The notes beneath the pieces were generated by a model that saw only the letters and a list, made by a program, of their open reading frames with translations, was not told where the DNA came from and ran no database searches. 64,000 nt of DNA from Mesostigma viride (taxonomy: Eukaryota; Streptophyta; Mesostigmatophyceae; Mesostigmatales; Mesostigmataceae): positions 911,431-975,430 of the forward strand of contig RPFO01000167.1 of assembly GCA_009746045.1 (NCBI GenBank). The letters run 5' to 3'. Below, one piece after another: positions 50,381 through 59,414 of this stretch. Each line of letters begins with the position of its first letter. Within the stretch, counting starts at the first letter, position 1. A program made the position numbers and the translations under genes.

Positions 50381-50442
50381 AGGCGCGTGTCGATTATCTA
50401 TAACACGGCATTAATTTCGGGAGTGTTACTAATAGGAATCCC

Positions 50443-53400
50443 ATGTCCAGCACGAACCCGCAGGTAATAGCGACCGCGAAACAGGAGCTCGCGGCGGCGT
50501 GGAGAAACGGGGACGTGATGAACGCACTGTCGCGATTCGTGTTTTGGACCAACCCCGCGGGGCCCAACTTGAGCCCCGTGGCGCTCACGAACGCGGTGGA
50601 CGCCGACGCGTCTATCGGGATCTTTGCGGGGGTCATTCACCAGAGGTGGTCGCAGTTGAAAGCGTACGATCCGTACCCGCTTCTTCGCAAGCAGTTCGAC
50701 AAACCGATCGCGATCGAGAAGCTGAAGAAGCTGTTCTTCACGGACCAGAAGACGTTCGAAGCGATGATGCTTTTACAGGTGGTGATGAACTACGCGCAGA
50801 CCATGTCCGTGGCCGACCTCGACAAACTCGTGGACCCCGTGTTCCGCCGCGACAGGTGCGTGGCGTACTTGGTCGCCAACTCTGGTGCGAACTACGACAC
50901 GATGGCGTCCGTCTGCAAACAGACGCACACGTTTCAGGACGACGCGGACATCGAGAAGTGGAAGACGTGGCACCTTCAAAACTCGACCCGGCCTGCCGCG
51001 CCTACCACGGGGGGGAAACCGTGGGGCATTGAGAACAAGACCGCCTGGAGTCTGATCGAGGCGATCCCCGCCACGGGGGCGCTGAACATGACGCCGGCGG
51101 GGTGGACGGGTATGTCGGCGGACAACAAGACGCTGCAGGAGTGCGCGGACATCTGCGACAAGGACAACGCGAAGTGCGCCGGGTTCACGTGGAAGCCGAA
51201 CTACAACAACCCGACGACGCAGTCGAACCCGAACAGCTCCAAGGGGTCGTGTTTCTTCAAGTCCGACGTGACGTCCCAGACGTTTCCGAGTTCGAACGTG
51301 TTCCGCACGCTGACGAACCCGAACTTCCGAAACCCCGCGACCACGTCCACGGCCACCAACAATCTCACGCCGGCGCAACAGGCCTCTTTGGCCGCGCTGC
51401 AGTCCTCCCTCGGCGCCATGGCGGCCGCGCTGAGCTCCGCGGGGACCACCGCGGCACAGCCGCCTCCCGTAATGTACGCGACAAACGCAGATCGGATGGC
51501 GGTGGTGATGAAGACGTTCGAGCTTCAAATGACAACAGAGTTTCCGGTCTCGAACAAGAGCAACAGAAAGAACGGGCCTTGGAAAGGAAGTGAAATCCTG
51601 AACTACTTGCGAAAAAGCAAGTACCCTGCCAGTCTGACAGACTTATACGTTCCTAAGGGTTCTGCGTTTGTAACGGATTGGAAAGCTTCAGGCGCCACGG
51701 GGGACACCCCCACCCAATTCACTGTTCAATGGAGGAGTTCCGATCACAATTTCCTGTACGAATGCACGGTCACATCCATCCCTGCCGGAGCGTATCCCTT
51801 GCCAACTTCTCAACAGGCGACGGTCAACGCGCTCCAGGGGGCGCTGGCCGGGATGTCGACGGCGATGGCGACGGCGGGCACGACCACGACGACCGCAAAC
51901 ACGAGCACTACCACGAACACAACCTCCACGGCCGAGGCCCAGCCGAGCTTGCCTTCTTACGCGGAGATCGCCTCCGTGTTCACGTACGAACGCGTGCACG
52001 AGGCGCTGGCCATGGAGAACAAACGCGCCCTCGCTGGCCAGTGGAACGAGCAGGAGATGGCCGCGCGCATCCCCCTTTCTCGTCGGCGCGAGATCGTGGC
52101 GTCGAGCCTGTTCCTCCGTCTCGGGCGAGGTTCTCCGGTCAACGATCTCGACGTGTACTCGGTCTCCCGGAACTACCTCACGCCGTCCGTGTTGGGACAG
52201 ATCTTGCAATGGGGCGGTCTCATCCAGGCCTGGAAGGACAGGGACGTTCTGGGCGCTCTGACCCTCGAGAACTTCCTTTCTTCCACGTGGCAGCGGGACA
52301 TGCAGGGCGTGGCCGCGGACGGCGTCGTCCAGCTCTGGCCCATCAAGCTGACCTACGACGCCAAGACTTCCGGGACTTTTTCCAGCGGGGCCGCCATGAG
52401 CATGATCAACGGGTATCTGGCGGGTGGCGCTCCGTACGAGGACCGTGCCCGGGCTAGGGCTCTGGCCATCGGTTTGCAATACAGTCCGATCCTTCTGCCA
52501 CCTCCGCCCATGCAGACGACCACGACCACCACCAACACCACATCGAACTCGGGTACGACCGCTGGCACCACTGCGCCATCGTACGCCGCTTCCTTCACGG
52601 CGGCGGCGGGGGAGATCGCTGACAGGTGGGCGGCAGGGGACGCGAGCGCAGCGCTCCAGGCCCATTACAAGAACGCGACGGAGAATCCCAACACCAAGGG
52701 CGACCCCGGCAGGTTGATGGACGAGCTGTTACAGCGCGTGTCCCTCGCGACGGCCGCGAAGACGGTGGAGGACAAGTGGGATTCCGTCCGTTCGCTGGAC
52801 GCCAAGTATTTCGCGACGGCGTTCCCGAAGAGCGCGGTCCTGTCCGCGGCCAATAAGCTGTACTGGGTGGACAGGAACCCCGTGGACGCGATGTACGTCC
52901 TGAACGCGGGCATGGCGCGCGCGGGGACGGTGACCGAGTCGGAGGCGAATAACCTCGCGGACCCGACGTTTCGCCGCGACCAGGCCGTTCTTAAGATGGC
53001 GCCCGCAAACGCGGAGTCCAGGGCGCGGTGGAAACAGATCGCGATCGGGTCGAAGACGTTCGTAGACGACGCGGACGCCGAGACGTGGCTCAGGAACGAG
53101 GCGCAGTCCATTCGATATCACGGTCGAATCCGGACGTCGAAACCCTCGCAGGATTGGGGCGTAGTGCAGAAGGTGACGTGGGGCAGTAAGAATCCTGAGT
53201 TCAACGTGGTGCCTAGGGGTCAGAGTGCCAACTCTTTGTCCGGCGTCACGTTGAGCGCGTGCGCGGACGCGTGCGCCAAAGACAACGCCAAGTGCGCGGG
53301 GTTCACTTTCCGCCCGATGCCTGTGGGGGGCACTACGGGGAACTGCTGGTTCAAGTCGAACGTGACGACGAACGCGGTCGACAGCTCGAGTTTGTTCCTG

Positions 53401-54005
53401 ACGTTCACGAACCCCGACTTTGGAAAGGCGGAGGAGGACGTGGTGGCCACGCCGGCGCAAGGACAAACGACCGCGTCGGGCGGGAGTACTGCAACAGGAG
53501 GAGATGGCGGTACCACTTCGGGCGGTGCTGCGACAGGGGGGAACACGGGAGGGACAGGCGGGTCTGCGACAGGGGGTACTACGGCAGATGCAGGCGGGGC
53601 TGCGACAGGGGGAACACGGGAGGGACAGGCGGGGCTGCGACAGGGGGTACTACGGCAGATGCAGGCGGGGCTGCGACAGGGGGGACTACGGGAGGGACAG
53701 GCGGGGCTGCGACAGGCGGAACTACGGGAGGGGCAGGCGGTGCTACGACAGGGGGCACTTCGGGAGGTACAGGCGGGGCTACGACAGGTGGCACTTCGGG
53801 AGGGACAGACGGGTCTACGACAGGTGGCACTACGGGAGGGACAGATGGGGCTGCGACCGGAGGGGGCACTACGGGAGGGACATCCTGGACCACGACCGCG
53901 CTTTCGGGCGACGAGTGGACAGACGCGGAGAAGAAAAACGCGATCATCATCGGCTCCGTCGCCGGTGGGGTCGTCCTGCTGCTTCTGCTCCTTGCGTTCA
54001 AATAA
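50443..54005 (+). CDS. PAN-domain, C-terminally anchored surface protein, with an apparent frameshift
   Basis: About 1187 aa if one base is added near 53606-53612. Two PAN/Apple-like domains (CADICDKDNAKCAGFTW...CFFKS, about residues 190-300; CADACAKDNAKCAGFTF...CWFKS, about 910-990) each follow a shared block (FRRD...DDADxExW). The middle is helical and repetitive. A Gly/Thr-rich stretch (ATGGTTGGTGG) leads to a C-terminal membrane segment (AIIIGSVAGGVVLLLLLLAF) in the second frame. The first frame would lose that anchor and run to 54051. The run of five Gs at about 53608 has six in the neighbouring unit, so one missing G explains it. PAN domains bind proteins or carbohydrates; attachment is the likely role. 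Confidence 0.7.
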
Positions 54006-54283
54006 TGTGGCGATACTGTACAAGCGAAATGGGGCTGATTCTGCCCTCTGAATCCCTCGCGAGGGGAGTGTCCCCCTTGGTCCAGTCGAACACGTCCTTG
54101 GCGTCCACCACGACTCTAACGCGCGGACTCACAGAGGACGAGGTGTTACGAAGGGCCCATTACGAGAACAAAAACGCCACCCCGTGGATCCTCGCGGGGG
54201 GCGCGGTCTTCTTCGCGGTCGTTAGTGCCGCGATCGTGTATTGGTACGTCCGTTCGAGACCGCCGGCTGTGCTCGTCGAATAG
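54005..54283 (+). CDS. Small single-pass membrane protein 1
   Basis: 92 aa from the ATG at 54005, which overlaps the stop of the PAN gene (TAATG), or 84 aa from 54029. It contains the block TLTRGLTEDEVLRRA just before a membrane segment (WILAGGAVFFAVVSAAIVYWYV). The same block, TITRGLSEDEVRRRA, is in the next protein. It is probably a virion membrane protein, possibly translated with the PAN protein. No known family. Confidence 0.58.
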   Translation: MWRYCTSEMGLILPSESLARGVSPLVQSNTSLASTTTLTRGLTEDEVLRRAHYENKNATPWILAGGAVFFAVVSAAIVYWYVRSRPPAVLVE

Positions 54284-54332
54284 GCTGAGTTTATTGCAAG
54301 AATATTATCTTCTGGCGCTATTGACAGGCATC

Positions 54333-54647
54333 ATGTATAACGGGAGCAGCACCATCACCCGCGGATTGAGCGAAGACGAGGTGCGTCGTCGAGCGAGGAG
54401 GAACATGCGCGAACAATCCGCGGGTATCGGCGCGATGGGATGGGTCGTGGCGTTCGCGGCGATCGCACTAGTGGTGTACCTGCTTATGTCTCCTTCGACC
54501 AAGGCAGAATCTTCGAACCCAGAGGGCGATATGAACCGTTTCATCAGCGGGTCCGAAACCTTCTCCTCTTCCGCCGCGCCTGCCGCACCCGTGTCCCGAC
54601 CAGCCCCGTCTTCCTTCGAGGCTGATTTCGCGAGCTTTATGAACTGA
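54333..54647 (+). CDS. Small single-pass membrane protein 2
   Basis: 104 aa from the ATG at 54333. The TITRGLSEDEVRRRA block precedes a membrane segment (MGWVVAFAAIALVVYLLM). A Ser/Pro/Ala-rich outer tail ends in SFEADFASFMN. It is related to the protein at 54005 only in the pre-membrane block. Topology suggests a short inner or outer N-terminal tail and a longer disordered C-terminal tail. Confidence 0.6.
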   Translation: MYNGSSTITRGLSEDEVRRRARRNMREQSAGIGAMGWVVAFAAIALVVYLLMSPSTKAESSNPEGDMNRFISGSETFSSSAAPAAPVSRPAPSSFEADFASFMN

Positions 54648-54683
54648 ATCGTCCGTGAAAGTTAACGGCGGATAGAATAAACA

Positions 54684-55154
54684 ATGGCGTTCGCGTCGGC
54701 GGCCAACATGATGCGAGCGATGGGGAACTCTGTCGCTCGTCTCGCGACGGGGGTGCGCGGAATCACGAAGACTGCGGTTACGGGGGTCCGAGAAGCGGAT
54801 GGTCTGGCGAGCGTGGGTAGGGCGGCCAAACAAGGCGCCAGCGGCGCACGACTTGCGGACGACGCGGTCGCCGCCGAACGCGCGGGGGCCGGCGTCGGTC
54901 TTAAGGCGACCCAAGCAGGCGAGTCCTCTAAACTTCTGGATGTCGCCTCCGTCGGCGGCGAGCTCCTGGTCACGGGCGTCCTGTCCGCTGGCGGACTTTC
55001 GTTAGGATCCAAGGTGTTTGCTTCGGAAGAGGGATCGGCCGACAAGCCCGTCGATGAATCGCGAAAAGGCGCGGGCGTCATGCTCACGATCCTGATATTT
55101 ATGATTTGTTTGATAATGGCATGGTTTGTGTATCGTCGAATGAGTAAAAAATGA
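54684..55154 (+). CDS. C-terminally anchored protein
   Basis: 156 aa. The N-terminal 100 residues are Ala/Gly/Val-rich and helical (MAFASAANMMRAMGNSVARL...). The C-terminus has the membrane segment VMLTILIFMICLIMAWFVY and a basic end RRMSKK. It is part of a row of four membrane proteins in one direction. Not recognised; virion envelope is the best guess. Confidence 0.6.
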   Translation: MAFASAANMMRAMGNSVARLATGVRGITKTAVTGVREADGLASVGRAAKQGASGARLADDAVAAERAGAGVGLKATQAGESSKLLDVASVGGELLVTGVLSAGGLSLGSKVFASEEGSADKPVDESRKGAGVMLTILIFMICLIMAWFVYRRMSKK

Positions 55155-55164
55155 TCTTGTTTAA

Positions 55165-55180
55165 TATAAAATATATATTT
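55165..55180 (+). promoter_or_regulatory. AT-rich box directly before the gene at 55183
   Basis: TATAAAATATATATTT ends 2 nt before the ATG at 55183. It is one of the late-type boxes in this part of the window. Confidence 0.5.
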
Positions 55181-55182
55181 CG

Positions 55183-55641
55183 ATGCCAGGAGCATGGTCA
55201 GTCAGAAGGAAAGCCGTTGCATTTGACATTCCCAGCGGAACCAAAAAAAAGGCAGCTAGCACGGACACGCCCGCACAAACTTCCAGCGAGCTGGCACGGG
55301 ACCAACACATGAAAACTGAACTGACGACTCCGAACTCCTCGAGCAACGCAGACGCCGCCGCCGCGGCTTCGATGTCATGGAGCGAAAGGGCCAAGACTTT
55401 CGCGTCGAACGCGGCCAAATCGGTCGGCGGCTCTTTCCTTACCGCAGGGGGCTTCTTGGTCTTTGACAAGCTGGCGGGGGCTTTTGGAGGATCTTCCTCG
55501 ACATCCGAGGGGGATGGTAGTACCGAAAAGGAGTCGAAAGCACAGCGAATCATGGGAGGCGTTTTATTGATCATTGTCTTAATCGTCCTGACGTTCCTTT
55601 TTTACAAGATATTCAGTCGCTCTCCGGCCAAACCTACTTGA
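55183..55641 (+). CDS. C-terminally anchored Ser/Ala-rich protein
   Basis: 152 aa. Hydrophilic N-terminus, central helix (WSERAKTFASNAAKSVGG), a GGFLVFDKLAG patch, an acidic Ser linker, and a C-terminal membrane segment (IMGGVLLIIVLIVLTFLFY) with a short basic tail. Its last codons overlap the end of the ribonucleotide reductase gene on the other strand (55634-55641). Not recognised. Confidence 0.6.
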   Translation: MPGAWSVRRKAVAFDIPSGTKKKAASTDTPAQTSSELARDQHMKTELTTPNSSSNADAAAAASMSWSERAKTFASNAAKSVGGSFLTAGGFLVFDKLAGAFGGSSSTSEGDGSTEKESKAQRIMGGVLLIIVLIVLTFLFYKIFSRSPAKPT

Positions 55642-58410
55642 CGGGGCACGCTCCGTTCGCGCAATCCGAGGATATTCCCGAATCCTCCACCGCGACGACG
55701 CCGGTATAGCGCACCGGGCGCAGGCTCGCCACGTACGCCTCGAACTTGGACTTTGTCACGACCTCCTGCGGGAGGTACGCGTACCCCAGGTCGGCTGCGT
55801 TCTTGGTCGGATCGCACCGGAGCAAAAAGGAGACGCCGACGTAGTCGTTCCAGTGCGCCTCGAACCAGTCGAGGATCGCCGGGACCTCGGACGGGTCGTA
55901 GGAGATCGTGCAGCTGACGTTCTGCTCGCAGTAGTTCTCCATCAGTTCGCGGTACCTCTCGAGCTGGTCCACGGCCGTCTCCGTGTTCACCTCCACCTCC
56001 TCGACGGTCCCGTCCTTGCGCGTGACCGTCTTCTTGACGAAGGGGACGTTGTCGAAGGACACGGGGAACGTGATGAGGACGGACTCGGGCTCGAACGGTT
56101 TCTCGGTGATCTTGTACCCCGCATCCGCGAACCGCTTGACAAGCTCGTCGTGCTTGGAGAAGGTGACGTTGTTGAAGATGTACTTCCCCAGTGGCTTGTG
56201 TACGCCCTCGGGGACCTCTCCCCACTCCGTGGTGGACATGATCTTGGAGAGGGTCCCGCTGGGCTTCACGGTGGTCACGTTCTTGGGCAGCGGGCATCCG
56301 AGCTCCCTGGCCATCGAGTAGGCCGCGCTGACGGCGATGTTGCGCATGCGGCGGAAGTCGTAGGACTGCAGGTCGGGCCTCGTGACGATGCCCGTCAATC
56401 CCACGCCGCAGAGATGGAGGAACCCGTTGTTGAGGTGCCATGCCTCTTGCAGGATCTCGTCGCGGAGGTCGACGCACGTCTGGCGGTAGTTCATCCGCGC
56501 GGCCAGCTGCAGGGCGCGCTCGAGACCGCCCTTGTCGCAGGCGCGGAAGGCGGCCAGGTTGACCTCGGACAGGTTGCAGAAGGACTTGTTGCCGAGAAGG
56601 ATTTCTCTGTTATGCGTTCAACGGACACGATACATAATGTATGGTTAGTTATCCATCCAAGATGAAGTGTCATCACGGGAGGCGCCAATACATATGCAAG
56701 GAGTGTGAAGGCGGTGGAGTTTGCGTTCACGGCATCCAAAAACGCAAGTGCAAGGAATGTAAAGGTGGTGATATTTGCGAGCATTCCAGACAGCGACACA
56801 GGTGCAAAGAGTGCAAAGGGTCTGCAATTTGTGCACACGGAAAAGTCAAGTATTCGTGTGTCAACTGCGATGGTTCTGCTTTATGCCAACATCAAAAAAA
56901 GAAATATTATTGCCGAGAGTGCGGTGGGAAAGCATTTTGTGAACATGGCAAGAGAAGAAGTATATGCAAAGATTGCAAGGGATCCGCTTATTGCGCAGTA
57001 CGAAATGTTCTAAAACAAGAATGCCGACACTGTAACTTGGGAAGTTATCTCTCATCCTTGGTACGACATCGATTGAAGGCTCTGTTAAAAGCAGGAGGAA
57101 AAACGAAGTCGCAAAGAACCATCGAATACCTCGGAATTGACATCAGCGGGTACATGAAGCACATTGAAGGAAAATGGAAAGACGGGATGTCATGGAGCAA
57201 TTTTGGCACAGAATGGCAAATAGATCATATCGTCCCGATAAAGTACAATACCCCCTCAATGGAGGAACAAATCCAACGCCTTCATTATACGAACACCCAG
57301 CCGTTATGGTCAATCGAGAACTTGCAAAAGGGAAACCGTTATATCGGATAACTATACTAACCCGCAGGGGTTGACGCCGGCACACCAGGGTGCTCGGCGG
57401 AGTGCGGACTCCATGTTGATGAAGCCCGGCTCGCTGCCGCCGGACTCGAGCATGATGTCGAAGATCTCCTTCAGCTGGCCCCGGGTCGGCTTGGAGTGGA
57501 AGACGAGGCTGTTGTTGGACTGCTGGCGGTGGGGGTTGTCCTTCCAGAACTCCTTCTTGGCGTAGGCGAACTCGCGCCACTCGGGCTCTCCGTACTTGAA
57601 CAGCGCGATCTCGGCCGAGCGACGGCTGCTGAGGATGGTCCCGATGTGGTTCACGATGTCCATGATGTCGATCTTCGTCAGGAGCTGGTCCGCGCGCCTG
57701 GACAAGAGCTTGGCGATCTTGACGAAGGCCACCGCGATCTGGGAGTCACCGGAACTTTTCCACCCGTATCCGGCGAGGCACGATCCCGCGGGCCGGATCT
57801 CGCTGAGGTCGATGACGAGCTTCTTGGCGGGGTACTTTCCCGCCAACAGCTTGCCGACGCTCTTGGCCCACGCGATCGCCGAATCGCCGACACTGATCGT
57901 CCACGTCCGCGTGGACGCGTCGAAGGTCTCCACGTTGATCTCCCTGCCCCCCTTGGCCGTCCGCGTCGTTCGGACGACCTGGATGTCGTCGATGGCGTTC
58001 GCGAACCCGTTCAGGGTCCCTGTCACGGGGGCAAATCCCACCCCGCAACCCTGCAGGAGCAGCCAGGTGACGTCCACGACGTCGTACACGGTCTCGACGT
58101 TCGTGAAGGCGCAGTTGTACTGACACGACTCACGGCGACGAGACAGCTCGGTCCCGCCGAGCCAGAGCGTGCGGCCGGCGGGCGAGATGCGGCGAGAGTG
58201 GATCAGGGCGCGCATTTCGCGCAGTTCGTTTTCCTCCGATTCGCTGAGGCTGTCGTTCTTGGCTCGGACCCACAGCCAGCGCTGGTGCGATACGACTCGA
58301 TCGACCACCTGGTCCCACGATTCGAGGCTCTTCGAATCGCTCTCCAGCGGGCGATGGTACGTCCTGAGTGCGATTGCCATCGCGCGGTCGGTCGGAGCCG
58401 TGTCCTCCAT
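55634..58410 (-). CDS. nrdJ: Adenosylcobalamin-type (class II) ribonucleotide reductase, split by an intron
   Basis: Exons 58410-57362 and 56606-55634 join to a protein of about 673 aa. The fingerprint of the monomeric class II RTPR family is present. A Cys near residue 100 (YNCAF) is one redox partner. The motif N-P-C-G-E holds the radical Cys at 349 and Glu at 351, and the second redox Cys is at 360 (11 residues after the first). A C-terminal pair lies at 665 and 670 (C-A-N-G-A-C). No R2 partner gene was seen. It makes deoxynucleotides for viral replication and needs adenosylcobalamin. The start ATG is 41-50 nt after TATTATAT (58451-58458). The known bacterial enzyme has about 740 residues, so this one is a little short. 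Class I could be excluded by the spacing of these Cys residues. Confidence 0.82.
56607..57361 (-). other. 755-nt GT-AG intron in the active-site codon of the reductase
   Basis: The donor is CCCTGCGG/GTTAGT and the acceptor CATAACAG/A. A CTAAC branch-like word lies about 40 nt before the acceptor (56644-56648). Removing it joins TGC-GG and A-GAA-ATC to rebuild C-G-E-I-L. Group I or intein boundaries do not fit this frame. The intron is almost filled by an HNH gene on the opposite strand (56641-57351). Confidence 0.75.
56641..57351 (+). CDS. HNH endonuclease with Cys/His zinc repeats, inside the reductase intron
   Basis: 236 aa. About seven CxHG-x(5)-CxxC-type units lie in residues 9-124, the same type as in the protein at 43872. 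The C-terminal 100 residues hold an HNH motif (IDHIVPIKYNT, then a helix, then TQPLWSIENLQKGN). It lies antisense inside the reductase intron, so the two genes do not share a promoter. A TATA-like ATACATAATG word precedes the ATG. Such nucleases usually cut an intron-less allele at the intron site and so spread the intron. This is inference; the cut site was not tested. Confidence 0.85.
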   Translation: MVSYPSKMKCHHGRRQYICKECEGGGVCVHGIQKRKCKECKGGDICEHSRQRHRCKECKGSAICAHGKVKYSCVNCDGSALCQHQKKKYYCRECGGKAFCEHGKRRSICKDCKGSAYCAVRNVLKQECRHCNLGSYLSSLVRHRLKALLKAGGKTKSQRTIEYLGIDISGYMKHIEGKWKDGMSWSNFGTEWQIDHIVPIKYNTPSMEEQIQRLHYTNTQPLWSIENLQKGNRYIG

Positions 58411-58503
58411 CTTGCTACGTTGAGACGGCTCGCAAAACACTACTCCTGCCTATTATATTCCTCCGCTTCCTAACGCACCTTCAGAGTCTGACGTCACGAC
58501 CCC

Positions 58504-59376
58504 CTACAGCCTGTACCCCCCCAACTGGATCACGACCCCGACGTCATTGCCGGACGAGTTGTACGACTGCAGGGTCACGTATACGCTCTGCCCCGCCAAC
58601 AAGTTCTCGGACGCCGCCAGCGTCTTCGATCCGACGACGGCGTTCTTCCCGTCGATGACCACCTTGGAGGCGTCCGGAACGGATACGGTGTCCGAAAACG
58701 AGGACCCGCCCACGCGATGGACGGTCACGAGGAAGTCGTGGGTCTGGGCGGCCTTCGTCGGAACGTTCAGGGCGCTTAACGTGATCTTGTTGATGGCCGC
58801 GGAGAACGGGATCGGCGGCAGCAGAATGTTGTTGGAACCCGCGGAGGGAGCGCCGCACGTCATGGTCACGGTCGAAGAGCCGTCTAACCCCGTACCGCTG
58901 TAATGGAACGTCTCGGTCCCGATCGGCGTGTACACGGTCGAGTTTACCCAGGCGCCGTTGTTGTAGGTGAGGACCTGCCCTGTCGTGGGGTTGGTGATGC
59001 TGACGTCCGACACGGCGCTGAGAACACTGGGGGCGAGGCTGTCGATGTAGGCCTTGTTGACGGCGTCGTAGGGCGTGGCGGGTGCGGTCTGCAAGAACAC
59101 GCGGCCTCCGTCCGAAATCGTGAGGTCGCGGTTGTCGGACAGGAGAACGTCGCGCTGGAACACGAAGGTTCCTAGCGGTTCTCCCTCCGACGGCCCTTGG
59201 TTGAGATCCGTCGAGAAGGACTGGATATCCTCGTACGTTCCTAGCGCGGAGTACCTACGAAATGCAAGGTTTTGTTTATCCACGACGATTTGGAATTCGC
59301 CAACCTCCGGACCCAACGCGAGGTCGTTCTGCAGCATCAGAGAACGAGTCCTAAGGGTTCCGGCGCTGGTCGTCAT
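58504..59376 (-). CDS. Tail-fibre-like structural protein
   Basis: 290 aa from the ATG at 59376. The block DAVNKAYIDSL is typical of phage tail-fibre repeat regions, and TTGQVLTYNNGAWVNST resembles the loops of such fibres. The rest is beta-prone with a terminal part (QSYNSSGNDVGVVIQLGGYRL) that suits a trimeric head. It lies next to the giant LamG-type protein, so both may form a host-attachment structure. Horizontal gain from phage is possible. The longer frame to 59433 would start with membrane-like sequence and is not used. Confidence 0.62.
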   Translation of the reverse strand: MTTSAGTLRTRSLMLQNDLALGPEVGEFQIVVDKQNLAFRRYSALGTYEDIQSFSTDLNQGPSEGEPLGTFVFQRDVLLSDNRDLTISDGGRVFLQTAPATPYDAVNKAYIDSLAPSVLSAVSDVSITNPTTGQVLTYNNGAWVNSTVYTPIGTETFHYSGTGLDGSSTVTMTCGAPSAGSNNILLPPIPFSAAINKITLSALNVPTKAAQTHDFLVTVHRVGGSSFSDTVSVPDASKVVIDGKNAVVGSKTLAASENLLAGQSVYVTLQSYNSSGNDVGVVIQLGGYRL

Positions 59377-59414
59377 TTTTATTAAATCACAATGCATACA
59401 GTCCAAAAAAAAAG

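Noticed and set aside
53420..54028. Extended 287-codon ORF leading into the small membrane protein at 54005
   Set aside because: Its first 200 codons are the wrong frame of the Gly/Thr repeat of the PAN gene.
56607..57361. Group I intron or intein in the reductase
   Set aside because: The exon joins only read through with GT-AG ends, the HNH frame is antisense, and no intein splice motifs or in-frame fusion are present.
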